Positions 1 through 11,124 of a stretch of DNA of 64,000 bases are shown here, piece by piece. The notes under the pieces are model-generated. The model was not told the DNA's origin. It made no database searches and saw nothing but the letters and a program-made list of their open reading frames with translations. The translations under genes were made by a program, and so were the position numbers. Source of the DNA: Dipteris shenzhenensis (Eukaryota; Polypodiophyta; Polypodiopsida; Gleicheniales). How positions within the stretch are numbered: position 1 is the first letter of the stretch; every line of letters starts with the position of its first letter. The DNA is taken from assembly GCA_047967505.1 (NCBI GenBank), contig CM106539.1; one strand, 5' to 3'.

Positions 1-276
1 AAGCAATCCAGGTACCAACATCCTCCAATTGTCCCCCTCATGATGAGTGACCAGCTCGAGGTCCTCTAGGCACCATGCTCTAAGGGTAATTTTGACCCAT
101 CCTCCATCTGGCAAGGCCTCCAACCAAACTCTCATACACCTATCTGAACTTGAGCCACTCTCCTTCTCGCAAGGGAACAATCCTTCAGGCATGAAGTAGA
201 TTCCCCTAAGCAATGAATCAAGGTCATCCTTCAGCAAGGCCCTTGCCTTCAAAGTCCACTTCGCGTAAACTTCCGA
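1..276 (-). CDS. Unidentified open frame next to a PBS, cut by the window edge
   Basis: A 92-codon frame with no stop runs from an in-frame TGA at 277-279 out of the left edge on the minus strand. It is rich in Trp, Leu, Glu and Asp (for example MRVWLEALPDGGWVKI) and reads like genuine protein, not noise. It starts immediately inside a tRNA-Met-like primer-binding site, so it is probably the first internal frame (leader or gag) of an LTR retrotransposon on the minus strand. No start codon is evident near the PBS. I do not recognise the domain. A gag N-terminus or a captured host exon are both possible. Confidence 0.4.
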
Positions 277-280
277 TCAG

Positions 281-293
281 GGCTCTAATACCA
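281..293 (-). promoter_or_regulatory. tRNA-Met-type primer-binding site of an LTR element
   Basis: Read on the minus strand this is TGGTATTAGAGCC, one base from the usual plant initiator-Met PBS TGGTATCAGAGCC. It directly follows a sequence ending TCTAACA, as a PBS follows a 5' LTR. Confidence 0.6.
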
Positions 294-650
294 TGTTAGA
301 AATAATCCCGACAAAGAGTATCTCCTAGTGGAAGACTGATAGGGCGTCCCAGAAATTACACAGATAAGTGTTAAACTACGGAATGCAAAACTTCTTCACT
401 TATGTGTACTTTGTTAGAAATGAACCAAACAGAGGGTACGCATAGCGAAAGACTAATAGAATAGCCCAGGAGCTCACCTAGCAGTGGTGTGGGTGGAATA
501 AACTTCCTTACTTAATGTGCTTCACGCAGATGTGCAGGTCAGCAAATAGACCATGTCAAGAGCGATATAGGACCAACAAAATATTTCCGTCCAATGGACA
601 CAATACAACACAGGGCCAAAATCCCACCAAATCGTGGTCTTTTAGTTTCT
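294..650 (-). repeat. LTR-like region with an internal imperfect tandem unit
   Basis: The region starts on the plus strand with TGTTAGAAA next to the PBS, as a minus-strand LTR should. A second TGTTAGAAA at 412 begins a related unit about 118 bp later; both contain GAAAGACT/GGAAGACT followed by CCCAG. The part from about 497 to 640 is repeated in inverted orientation at 2307-2450. The outer LTR boundary was not found. Confidence 0.45.
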
Positions 651-936
651 TGACGTAATTGATATAAAATGTTCAATTTCTTAACTGTGATGTTCAGTTT
701 CTTGACGTTTTTCCACTCAAAATTCATAGATAAGGGATTTCTAATATGCCACTTGAATATAAGTGATAGTCTAGTTTTCTATATAGTGAACTCCCCATGT
801 CTCTAGCACCACCTTCTTTGTCATTCCTAGAGGAAGATAACATTGGCACACTATACTTCAATCTGGCATTGTTTGTTGAAGATGAGGTTGTGACATTGCA
901 TTGTATTCAAAGATTTTATTTGAAGCTACATATTTA

Positions 937-1140
937 TTCAAGGTGCTTCTTTGTCCTTTTAACTTACATGTATTTCCATGAACCTTATAAATCACTTTGT
1001 CTTTGACCTCTTCTCAAGTGCACAAGTAGATATAGATGCATTCAAGGTGCTTCTTTGTTCTTTTAACTTACATATATTTACATAAACCTTAAAATCACTT
1101 TGTCTTTGACCTTTGCCCAAATGCACCAGTAGATACTATG
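937..1140. repeat. Two-copy tandem repeat, period 104 bp
   Basis: The segment starting TTCAAGGTGCTTCTTTG at 937 recurs at 1041 with few changes, including the run up to ATCACTTTGTCTTTGACC. No gene was recognised between 650 and 2180. The short open frames there lack family features. Confidence 0.7.
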
Positions 1141-2072
1141 TGATAATCCAGTTAACCATTGATATCCTCAGTTTGTAAATGGCTATCCCATTAACCATTG
1201 GTATAAATTAAGGTTTGTGTAGCATTGTCTTTTTTGGAGAATGTTGAAGGAAGCAAGAGAAATCCTAAAGAATATGATTGTCTATTTGCCCTTGTCTTGC
1301 TCCAAATACCCACATGTATGGCCTCACAATCTTCTTGTGTAACTCTTCTAATGCAAAGTTTCTTACACCAAATTTCCATGATTGTTTCCTCTATATTCTG
1401 ATTGGATAGCATTATGCCTCTGGAATTGTTGCCATGATTCATCACCTCTTAACACTTACATATTTGCTTTTTGAGCATAGTAGCTTTCTTTTTCCCACTC
1501 ATCAAACCATTGTCCATTGAATGCATTTCTCTTGCATCTTCACATGTAAAGTCAATAGTTGAGATTTATTTAATGCTCATCATATTGTAAGTCTTTCTTT
1601 TTATGTAATGTCTATACATATGAGTATAGTGATTCTATTTAAAAGTTGTATGTTGAATTTGGAAGAGCAATTATTGATGGAGGATGTATATATACCTTTG
1701 TAAGACTAGAATAAGTCCAATCATACAAATGTAGATTTTTTGTTGTTCTAAAAATCAAAAATCTACAAAGAATATAAAAGAGAAAATGAAAGAGAAGAAA
1801 AAAGAGGTAAACAAAAACTTTTATGAAAAACAAAAGGAAGACATACTTAGCAAGCAAAGCAACACTTATGTCGTCGTCAGTGCCCAAGCATAAGCAGCTA
1901 TACTGGGTTTCTAAAGACCCGCGGAGTCTCTTGGGCAATTTCCTTTGCAAATTGAGGAGTGGGAACCAGTCGAGTCTTTCGTAGGTTTGTTTATTGCCAC
2001 TCATGAGAATTTAGATAAGCAAATGCTTGATGGAGAGAATTCTTCCTCATTGCAAAAGAGAGACTTATCTCC

Positions 2073-2142
2073 ATTGGCTGTGCATTAGGGCAGCAAGGAG
2101 GGCCTTACCATTGGCTTCACATTAGGGCAGCAAGGAGGTCAA
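2073..2142. repeat. Short direct repeat, period about 39 bp
   Basis: ATTGGCTGTGCATTAGGGCA at about 2076 and ATTGGCTTCACATTAGGGCA at about 2115 are followed in both cases by GCAAGGAGG. Confidence 0.55.
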
Positions 2143-2179
2143 GTCTTCTAGGCATTCACAACCTCACACATAGCTATAC

Positions 2180-3060
2180 GGAAGGATAGCTTGGAGGTGT
2201 GTTTTTCGGTACAGGTGACTGAGTTTACAGAAGCTTAGGAAGGAGCACGCAGGCTCAGGGATCTAGAAGTGCCACGGAGGTAGTAGGACAACTTTTGGTA
2301 GGGACAGAGGACCACGGTTTGGTGGGACTCTGGACCCTCTTTGGGCCTCTTTTGTATTGTGTCCGGTTGTGGATGGAAATATATTTTGTTGGTTCTATAT
2401 CTCTGGAACACTGTCTATTTACTTAGCTTGCACGCACGCACACATGGTCATGAAGTATGTTGGAAAGGTCACCTCCCCATCTGTAAGCCCTCAAATGAGG
2501 AGACCATGGGGGAGGGAGACCTAGGGCAAGATCTGCCTAGAGAAAAGAGAGGGGGGGCTGCCACATGGGCAGCACCTCACAGCACATATGACTGGGTTAT
2601 CCCAGGGCAAAGGCTGCAACAGATGGCGAGTTCTTCAAGGCTTTGATCTGGCCTGGTAGGAGGCGGATCTGGAGCAGCAAGCAGCCGGGGTAATCTCGGG
2701 TCAAAGCACAGGTTTGTGGGCAGGTTTATCGCCTGCAACAGGGCTGGCAGATGGCGGGGCTGGGCCCTGCATGCAACAAGAGGGCTGCAAAGGGGGGCAG
2801 TCCCCTGCCCTTAAGTAGCGCTGAGGCTGGCTGGTCAGCTGGCCAACAAGGTCGGCCAGCACACGGCCCCACAGGGGGTCCATAAAAAGGGTTGGTGGGT
2901 CGGTTCGCCAAACAGGCTGCCTGGGTCGGTCATTTTCGGGCAGGATTGGAGGACCAAGGCAGGCTGTGTACTGCAGACAAAGCTCGAAGAAGGGCTGCAC
3001 ACCTAGGCTGACGCTCAAGGCAGCAAGGTGCACGGGATCAGACATGGAGACTAAGGTCTA
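2180..3060. other. GC-rich segment with inverted copy of the left-end LTR
   Basis: This block is visibly more GC-rich than its surroundings. From 2307 to about 2450 it matches the reverse complement of 497-640, for example TTGTATTGTGTCC followed by GGAAATAT and TTTTGTTGGT. Open frames at 2341-2646 (plus) and 2701-3045 (minus) show no recognisable domain and are probably by-products of composition. It is most likely LTR or leader sequence of the family seen at the left edge. Confidence 0.4.
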
Positions 3061-4527
3061 CATACGCTCATCAGGGAGCACATGGACTCATGGATACTAG
3101 GAGTGTCTATGAGGTAGTAAAACATCATCTTTTGGTGAGGACAAGTCAAAGTCTTGAAATACTACACTTGTCCACAAAATTGCCAGGTCTTTGCAATTGA
3201 ACATCAAGATGTGCTTGTATTTTGATACCGTAACCTTTCCAATTAAAAACAGTAAGCCTTTCCAACTCCCTCCTTAAAAAGGATGTATTTTTTATGGTGT
3301 TTATGCCGCTTAAAGGCTAAAGTGTGTCACCATGAGAAATAGATTGAGCACTTCGTCTATAAGCAATTTGTACCTGCCAAAGGTGATTAATATAGATTTT
3401 CAAGCTTACACTACATTGAAGCAGCTCAAGCAAACCTGCTCTATGTCTACTAATACTTCTCAATTTACTGCATTGGTACTACAGATACATTTTACTAATG
3501 AGAATGATCCGTTTCCATTAATCTCGCAAGCTTTGCAGATATATGAAGTAAAACCTTTCTAGTCTATTAACATACAATGCTCCAAACAAGTACCCATACC
3601 TCCAAGGCCTAGTTTGGCATGTATCTTCTCAGCAAAGATAACTCCAATATTGTCTCATGTACATTCAAGGCTCGTTCGCACCAAACGGACTATGATTGTG
3701 TCCAATGTGACCTTTTCTCAAGCAACTGTGTGATCTCTCTATGGAGGTTGTGTTGGAGGAGCAATTAAGCAACGCAATAGCAGGGTCCATTTACAAATGA
3801 GGAGTTTATTAAGTCAAGGGTGACTGCTTGAGAAAGAAGTCCAACTAACATTTTATTGTCCACATCCTTAATGGATGTAACAAAACCGATAAGACATCTA
3901 TGCTTGTCACGTTCTTGACTTGGAGGGAGGAGACAATTTCATCTGGACTATCATTAACTCTACCAGTTGGTAATTGTGTGGAAACTATGCGTGAAGGCTT
4001 CGAAAGAGCCAATCTTTGGATTTTGACAGTCAAGCCACTATTGATAAGGTATTACATCATACCTTTGATAGAGGCATGACAGCAAAGTCAAGCATATCAA
4101 CGTGCTTTTGATTTTGAGTGCCATATGTTGTACATATGTGTTGCAATAGAATGCAGAACCGTCTGTAGGTTTGATCTTATATTGAATTCAACCTTGAGAG
4201 CTTTGCAAATGCAAGCACAAAATTAGAGAACTATCCAAAAAACTACGTGATCCTTCAACTCTAGAGACAAGGCTGCCACAAATAGAACCATATGACACCT
4301 ATTTCTACAAGGGTGGTAACGGGTTAGCTGCATGAAGGGAAGCTATCTTCTTTATGTCTGAAGAAAATGGGTTGGTTCATGTTACTTCTTTAACTCGGAG
4401 CTTAATGGTTGCATGTTGCAGTTTGGCGTGTTGCAAGGTTGCTTTGGGATTCAGTCCATGTTTGCTAAGTCCTGACCTACGCAGAGTGCATTATCCATAG
4501 GATCAGGATCCTGTATTGGGGCCCTTG
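3060..4527. other. No gene recognised
   Basis: AT-rich sequence with only short unsupported frames (for example 3332-3562 plus). No repeat, RNA gene or transposon domain was recognised. Confidence 0.4.
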
Positions 4528-4801
4528 TTGTATGAAGAGGAATTTCATACTATCCTTGCGAACGTTGGTCTACCGAGAGGCTGTCAAAACATGTTAGCGT
4601 CATGGGACTTGAGAAATTTTGTATGAAGAGGATTTTCATACGTTGGTCTACTGAGAAAGGCTGTCAAAACATGTTATTGTCATGGGACTTGAGAAGTTTA
4701 ACGTCTGCTTGTATGAAGAGGATTTTCATCCTTGTGAAAGTTGGTCTATTGAGAAAGGCTGTCAAAACATGTTAGTGTCGTGGGACTTGAGGAATTTTAA
4801 C
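4528..4801. repeat. Three-copy tandem repeat, about 91 bp units
   Basis: Units start TTGTATGAAGAGGA at 4528, 4619 and 4709. All share GTTGGTCTA, GGCTGTCAAAACATGTTA and GGGACTTGAG. The middle copy lacks about 12 bases after TTTCATAC that copy 1 has. The array lies just downstream of the HNH-like gene on its strand. Confidence 0.8.
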
Positions 4802-5217
4802 AAACACCCACTAACAAAACAAGTAAGGTCTCCCTTGAATTGATGACCGCTTTGAGCAACTGATCCACAAAAATACTTTTCCGAAATAGCTACAACCAGC
4901 TCCACATTTGAGAAAAGGCGGTAGATAAATACACCATAGTATTTCAAACAAAGTATGTAATATAAGGAATGTCTCTTGGAAAGCCCTTTGGACTGACCAA
5001 CCCAGAATAAAATTCATGACGTCGATGAAATACCTTACATCTTGTCTGTCATAGAGCATCAAGCATAAAGAACATGCTGAAGGTCAAATGGGTTGATATC
5101 CTTTTTCCCCCCCTTCCCATCTCCAAGTCGGCATCCTGTCATAACACCATTCCTATGCGACCTAGGCTCTAATTGCTAAGGCTAGAAACATAACAATAAT
5201 GAATCATGATGACAAAC

Positions 5218-5752
5218 CTGTAAACTTGAGATCGCACGAATACTGCTGAAGTTCTTCTTTCCGCAAATCTTCCTTATTGCTTTTATAACGATTGACTCGC
5301 GATTGCAGAATTTGGCAATTTTTCACATCTGTCTCTCCACCTGCCTCACAATAGAGCACGTAATGAAGGGCAGAAGAAGCTGCAGTGATCTTGAAACGTA
5401 AATTCTACCGGTTATCAGCCTAAAATAGCGCGGCTTACGGGAATCAGGAAGCCCGCTGCCAGGGCTATCTGACTGTTACACTCGAAAATGGTGTGCTCAT
5501 AGTGGACTAGGAGCTGAAACCTTTAGAGTAAGGCAAAATGTGGTCGTACTCGTAACAGAGACAACCGTCGCAGCGTGTGAACTTGCGGCAAACGACGTTT
5601 CCAGCGGTGTCTTTTCTCCATCGTTCAGGATGTCGACCAGGTACAACATCAGCCTTCTGCCAGCACAAAGTTCTGACCTTCTGGTCGAAAGAGCGCAGTC
5701 GCTTGGAGTTCACGCTACCGTTGTCCTCCTGCCGGGTACCAGCACCCTCCAT
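5218..5752 (-). CDS. HNH-nuclease-like plant protein, first two exons
   Basis: Exon 1 is 5752-5521 and exon 2 is 5340-5218, both minus strand. The ATG at 5752 lies in a GCGATGG context with an in-frame TAG three codons upstream, which supports this start. Exon 1 ends TCTAAAG with donor GTTTCA. Exon 2 follows acceptor GAGGCAG, and the join restores SKGGE in frame. The product has a basic N-terminal part (residues 1-50), then cysteines in CDGCLC, the HNH-like YDHILPYSKGG, an Asn in VKNCQIL and a final Asn in VNRYKSNKE. This spacing fits an HNH/ββα-metal nuclease fold and a conserved, poorly characterised plant family. Exon 2 ends with donor GTTTGT in phase 1, so a third exon is expected at lower coordinates. 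A candidate near 4870-4960 could not be confirmed because its frames disagree. Function in the cell is unknown. Confidence 0.65.
5341..5520 (-). other. Intron 1 of the HNH-like gene
   Basis: A 180-bp interval bounded on the minus strand by GT at 5520-5519 and AG at 5342-5341. Removing it joins two halves of one HNH motif, the main support for the gene model. Confidence 0.65.
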
Positions 5753-6228
5753 CGCGGCCTACCAGCAAAGCACTGCTCTGAACAACTTGCATTTCATTCA
5801 AATATGATCAAGCGGACCGGGTTTTCCAAGCATAGCAATCATATCCTTTAACAAAGCTTAGTAATGCCATTATATAATAGGGACCCGCAATTGGTGAACA
5901 AAGTGCATGTATGCACAAAAGCACTCCCTTTGGCTTATGAGGCTTATGAGGCTCTAGACATCAACAATCCCTTTGAAAGAAATACCTTAAAAATTCCTTG
6001 AGCTCTTTAGTTTTTGTAAGTTCATGCACTTCAAAAAATGAACTTTTTAATGCACATGAAACCAAGCAAGTCAAATTTTCCCTCTAATGAGGCATAAAAA
6101 AATAGTTTGAACTAAGTATTCTTTGAATTAGCAAGGTCGACGCTATAGCGAGTCTTATTCCAAAACTATTTGAGGACTATGCAAAAGGATGATGTTAAGG
6201 TAGAGTTAAAAATTAATGGATTTCTAGC
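5753..6228. other. Upstream side of the HNH-like gene, no coding signal
   Basis: The 5' flank of the minus-strand HNH gene. There is no clear TATA box at a fixed distance, and nothing else was recognised before the zinc-knuckle frame at 6229. Confidence 0.3.
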
Positions 6229-6588
6229 ATGGTTGTCTTAGGAAGCAAGTCAACCCCACAAGGAAAAGGGCATGGACTTGCCAAGAAAAAGGGTATGGAT
6301 TTGCAAAGAAAGAAGGGCCGATGGCTACCTAGTACTCTAAAAGACCAGGAAACATCAATGATTCTTTACAAGGAAAGAAGGTGCTTTAGATGCGGGAAAG
6401 TGGGGCATGTGGATGTCGAGTGCCCTAGAAGGCCAATCATCCAGAAGGGAGCAGAGAGCTTCACAAGACTAGTTACGAAAAGCTACCAAAGGTGGAAGAG
6501 ATGGAGAGGAGTCTTCAAAGAAAAGAAAGGACTTAAAGGAGGATTACCATTGGTACCTTTTCAAGTCCAAATACTCTTTGGCACTTGA
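6229..6588 (+). pseudogene. Retrotransposon Gag fragment with CCHC zinc knuckle
   Basis: A 119-codon basic frame contains the knuckle CFRCGKVGHVDVECP, spaced C-x2-C-x4-H-x4-C, preceded and followed by Lys/Arg-rich stretches. Such knuckles bind RNA in Gag or LINE ORF1 proteins. No protease or reverse transcriptase follows, so it is an isolated remnant. A LINE ORF1 origin is equally possible. Confidence 0.55.
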
Positions 6589-6848
6589 TGCAAATTTCTT
6601 CTTAGAATATCCTCAAGTTTTACAATTGTAAAGAATGTGATTGTAGCGAGCATGTGTGTAATGATTGTACATGATACTATGAAATCTGGCACCAGTCGCA
6701 TAGGTTTCTTTGACTTATTACACACATGAAAAAATACATTCAAAATAGAAGGTTAAAACTCACTATTTGTAAATTTACATTGAACATGCACTTAAGGCAG
6801 GAATGCATGGAGCATTGAGCTGCATTACCACGGGAACAAGTAGAGGAT

Positions 6849-7106
6849 ACACATCATTCAATCCAATCATGCCCACCATTAGAGGCGCTTCCAAAGGGTA
6901 TTGAAGATCTTGTCTGTCATGAAATTTTTGATGCATCTATCGAATATTATACTACATCTTGCAGGCATAGGTTTCACTTTATATGTTATTTAAAACCCAT
7001 GCAAGCACATAAGTTGTGCCCACTATGTTGCATTGAGTTTCCACCATCATTGCATATGTTTGTTACCATTGGAAATTTCGCCCTCACCATGATTCATGCA
7101 AACTAA
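6849..7106 (+). pseudogene. RING-finger-like fragment, copy 1
   Basis: In one frame ending at a TAA at 7104 the translation includes LVCHEIF, then TTSCRHRFHFICYL, then HKLCPLCC. The order Cys, C-x-H-x3-H-x2-C, CP-x-C matches the second half of a RING-H2 zinc finger, the ubiquitin-ligase module. The first Cys pair is incomplete (only one Cys in VCHEIF). The preceding sequence, homologous to 9495-9680, lies in another frame, so this copy is frameshifted and probably dead. Confidence 0.5.
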
Positions 7107-7871
7107 AAATCTTGGATGTTTGAATATATGCCATCTATATTTTAAAAACCAATTATTATACTTATGAGTCATGCGAACTAAAAAATTGTATTTTTGAATA
7201 TATGCCATCTATATTGTGTTTGAGGAATTAGCATACTCATGAGTCATGTAAACTATAAACATTTGAAATTTTTTTTGTTTTTTAGTGATTGGCATAATTT
7301 TTCTTGGCTCTTGAGTTCTTAATATTGAAATTTCCACAGAGTGTATTCCAAGTTTAATGTAACTACTACTGTATTCAAAACTTGATGTAGGTAGTGCATA
7401 CTTGACTGTTTAAAATACTATTTCAACATAGTTTTGCATCAAGCAAACCCAAAGAAACCCATTGAAGCAACCCATTAAATTAAGTCTACACACAATCATT
7501 AGTACATACACGTCGACAATCGTTAACCAATGCACACACAGTGCATAGAATCACAAAACTCGACATTGATCTAATGCACATAACCCATGACCTTGAAAAT
7601 ATCAATTATGGTTGTGCATACTTGACTAGAATTACTATTTGCAAGTCAAAAGGTTGGCTCTAGCAACTCCCTATACTAGATGGTCAATATGGTATTGGAC
7701 AACCCATGGCAACAAAACCAATGAAGCAAGCATAAACATATACATGTTGCCTTCAAACCAATGCACAAATAATGCATAGAAACACACACATAGAAAATTC
7801 CACTTTCAAAACATCAATCTCCTTTGCGAAAACTTAAAAGAGCTAAAATATATACTCCACTTCCACAAAAA

Positions 7872-8040
7872 TTAATCATCAAGGCTACAAGAATCAATGT
7901 CATCATCATCTCACTCATCTTGGTCATCTTTTTTGTCATCATTGTGGTTTGAAAGGTTGAAGAGGTCTTCTTCATCCTTCTCTTCCTCATCATTATCATT
8001 GCTAATATCACCTTCTACCTCTTGCTCCTCCTCATTTGTT
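7872..8040 (-). pseudogene. Acidic C-terminal frame, copy 1
   Basis: On the minus strand a frame ending TAA (7874-7872) encodes a very acidic segment (EEEQEVEGDIS, DNDEEEKDEEDLF, DDDDIDSCSLDD) with one in-frame TGA at 7913-7911. Copy 2 has a TAA at the same codon. Acidic tails of this kind end some hAT-type transposases, but no transposase core was found upstream, so identity is open. Confidence 0.35.
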
Positions 8041-8240
8041 TAAATTGCAATGGTGATTTCAATGATGAGAGGAAACAATTTGCAAAGGGGTGGAATTGGG
8101 AACAATATGATATGCCCATTTTGGAGCTTTCTTCTCATATCTTGCATCTCTTAAGGTTTATAACATATTGTGATTTCAAGAAATATAAACAAGCCTCTGA
8201 GCACGATATTCTAGGAGTTTATCCCTCAAAGTATTGTGAA

Positions 8241-9184
8241 TGTACTTATAGTGGCTCCAATTCCTTTAAACACTTGATTCGAAGCATGGTTGTTCACTAA
8301 ATACTCATGAAAAGTAAATGTAGGAGTTCACAACTAGCACCATTCATCATCCACGATTTCCATGCAAGCGTAGTTTTGGTTAGTGTTTGTACATTGGTAA
8401 ATGCCACAATAAACCATTCTTACATTGATGCTTAGGTCATTATGAGACTTGGTAAATGTACACCCTTTAGATATTATGCTTGAATGACCTTATGGAAATC
8501 ATTCATCATTCCAAGAAGCTCTTCAAGTTTCATGTTTCACCACTTTGAATCAATGAGGTACACAACACTATGCAGTGGGACAATGAGCTTTCTCTCATCT
8601 CTTTCTTGAAAAACTATAGATCTCTCTCTTTTTAATTCTATTAAAGGGTCTTCTAACATTTTGCTCATTTGTATGCAATGATGGCTTTTAGCAATGAGTG
8701 CTTACTTTGTGTTCCAAAAGTGCATCCACGTTTATCCTTTAATTATCGAGGGGATGCACTTGCCCTTGGACCATGGCAAAGAAAGTGCAATAGATTTATT
8801 TGTGGAGCTAAGTAGGTGAGTCACATCACGATGACAAAGCCAAAAGGGCAAGCAAGAGACTGCTTATACACATGAGGAAGTTCAAGAAGAAGAGGAGCGT
8901 GCTTGTGAAATTTGTGCACACCTAAAAAGGAATGCCATTGCACCTCTTCAATGCTTGCCAATCATAATCCAATGAACCTTGCAATGTGGTCATATCATAC
9001 TACCACTCATTGGAAGGACATCAAAAGCTTGGTATCCAAGGATGATGCATTACTAATTTGGCTGCTATGAATAGAAGAGCAACTTGAACTAAAGGGAAGC
9101 GAAAGAATGCAAAGGCACTCAACTTTAGGTTCCTAGCCCCTGGAGTAGTATAGGAGATAAAAAATCATTAATTTTTAGCATTCA
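8241..9184. other. Spacer between the two duplicated blocks
   Basis: No intact gene. Short frames have no recognisable motif. The right end leads into the RING pseudogene. Confidence 0.35.
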
Positions 9185-9804
9185 AATATTCAAGCTCAAG
9201 CATGTGAAAAATATTCGAGCTCAAGCATGTGACAAATATATTGATCTATATGGCAAAAAGCCTCATGATATAGATGTGCCTTTGTACTTTGCAAAGATGT
9301 TATATATGCAATCTGTCAGTAGATTTCTCCTTGTACAATGAAAAGCATTTGAAGCCTCAACGGATGTTCTAGTAGCACAAGAGATTCTCTTAGATGCATT
9401 GGTGGGAGCATGAGAGACAATGGAAGAGCAAGTGGAGAGGCTTTGTGATGGACACATAGCTCATTTTGAGGAGATTTAGTACTTGCAATGATAGATGAGG
9501 TTTGATGAAATGCTATCATGGCTCTATATTACAAAGCTTAATCAAATTGAACACGCACTTAAGACAAGAGTGCATGGAGCATTGAGCTGCATTGCAAGAG
9601 GGACAAGTAGAGGATACAAAGATGTCATCGTTATTCAATCCAATCATGCCACCATTAGAGGCACTTTCAAAGGGTGCTAAAGATCTTGTCTGTCATGAAA
9701 TTTTTATTGAATATTATACTACATCTTGTGGGCATAGGTTTCACTTCATATGTTATTTAAAATCCATGCAAGCACATAAGTTGTGCCCCACTTTGTTGCA
9801 TTGA
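9185..9804 (+). pseudogene. RING-finger-like pseudogene, copy 2 with longer 5' part
   Basis: One frame from about 9186 to 9680 reads as a helical protein (KYIDLYGKKPHDIDVPLYF, TMEEQVERLCDGHIAHFEEI, FDEMLSWLYITKLNQIEHAL) broken by several in-frame stops. Translation then continues in a second frame (9592-9804) with LVCHEIF and TTSCGHRFHFICYL. An extra C in TGCCCCAC shifts the final CPLC to CPTLLH and a stop. Copy 1 retains CPLCC at that point. The protein family is not recognised beyond the RING half-site. It is a dead copy. Confidence 0.5.
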
Positions 9805-11108
9805 GTTTCCACCATCATTGCATATGTTTGTTACCATTGGAAATTTCGCCCCCACCATGATTCGTGTAAACTAAAAATCTTGGATGTTTGAATACATGCC
9901 ATATATATTTTTAAAAAGTAATTATTGTACTTACAAGTCATGCGAACTAAAAAATTGTATATTTGAATATATACCACCTATATTGTTTTTTAGGAATTAG
10001 CATACTTATGAGTCATGCAAACTATAAACATTTGATTTTTTTTTTTGAGTGATTAGCATAATTTTTATTGGCTCTTGAGTTCTTAATATTGAAATTTCCA
10101 CACAGTGTATTCCAAGTTTAATATAACACTACTATATTCAAAACTTGATGTAGATGGTACATACTTGACTATTTAAAATACTATTTCAACATGGTTTTGC
10201 ATCAACCAGACCCAAAGAAACCCATTGAAGATGACCCATTGAAGCAACCCATTAAATTAAGTCTTTACACAATCATTCGTACATACATACAGACAATCAT
10301 TAACCAATACACACACAATGCATAGAATCCCACAACTCAACATTGATCTAGTGCACATAACCCATGACCTTGAAAATATCAATTATGGTTGTGCATACTT
10401 GACTAGAAATACTATTTACAAGTCAAAAGGTTGGCTCTAGCAACTCCTTATACTAGATGTTCAATAAGGTTGTGCATCCTTGACTATTTGCAAGTCAAAA
10501 GGTTGGCTCTAGCAACTCCCTATACTAGATGTTCAATATGGTATTGGACAACCCATGGCAACAAACCCAATGAAGCAAGCATGCAAACATTGGAGAAAAC
10601 ATAAACATATACATGTTGCCATCAAACCAATGCACAAATAATGCATAGAAACACACACATATAAAATTCCACTTTCAAAACGTCAATCTCATTTGCGAAA
10701 ACTTAACAGAGCTAAAAAATGTACTACACTTCCACAAAAGTTAATCATCAAGGCTACAAGAATCAATGTCATCATCATCTTACTCATCTTGGTCATCTTG
10801 CTTGTCATCATTGTGGTTTGAAAGGCCGATGAGGTCTTCTTCATCCTTCTCTTCCTCATCATTATCATTGCTAATATCACCTTCTACCTCATGCTCTTCC
10901 TCATTTGTTTAAATTGCAATGGCGATTTCAATGATGAGAGAAACCAATTTGCAAGGGGTGGAATTGGGAACAACATAATATGCCCATTTTGGAGCTTTCT
11001 TCTCATATCTTGCTTCTCTTAAGGTTTCTAACATATTGTGATTTCAAGAAATATAAACAAACCTCTCAATTGGATATTCTAGGAGTCTATCCCTTAAAGT
11101 ATTGTGAA
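9550..11108 (+). repeat. Direct duplication, copy 2
   Basis: Homologous to 6783-8240. It has an additional partial tandem segment at about 10425-10535, where GTTGGCTCTAGCAACTCC and TATACTAGATGTTCAATA occur twice. It ends where the pyrimidine-rich tract starts. Confidence 0.85.
10742..10908 (-). pseudogene. Acidic C-terminal frame, copy 2
   Basis: Same acidic minus-strand frame as in copy 1 (DNDEEEKDEEDLIG, DDDDIDSCSLDD), with an in-frame TAA where copy 1 has TGA. Conserved frame with a shared stop position suggests the stop preceded the duplication. Confidence 0.35.
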
Positions 11109-11124
11109 TTCTTAAAATCAATTC

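Larger units (their letters stand above)
6783..8240 (+). repeat. Direct duplication, copy 1
   Basis: The block from TGCATGGAGCATTGAGCTGC near 6805 to about 8240 (CAAAGTATTGTGAA) is repeated at about 9550-11108 with small indels. It carries a RING-like frame at its 5' end and an acidic frame on the minus strand near its 3' end. Confidence 0.85.

Noticed and set aside
2701-3045. 114-codon minus-strand frame in GC-rich sequence
   Set aside because: A second frame overlaps it on the same strand. No motif, and likely LTR or leader sequence.
4811-5062. Possible third exon of the HNH-like gene
   Set aside because: Some words (KCGAGCSYFGKV) loosely resemble what I expect downstream, but frame and splice sites do not agree, so it was not added to the gene.
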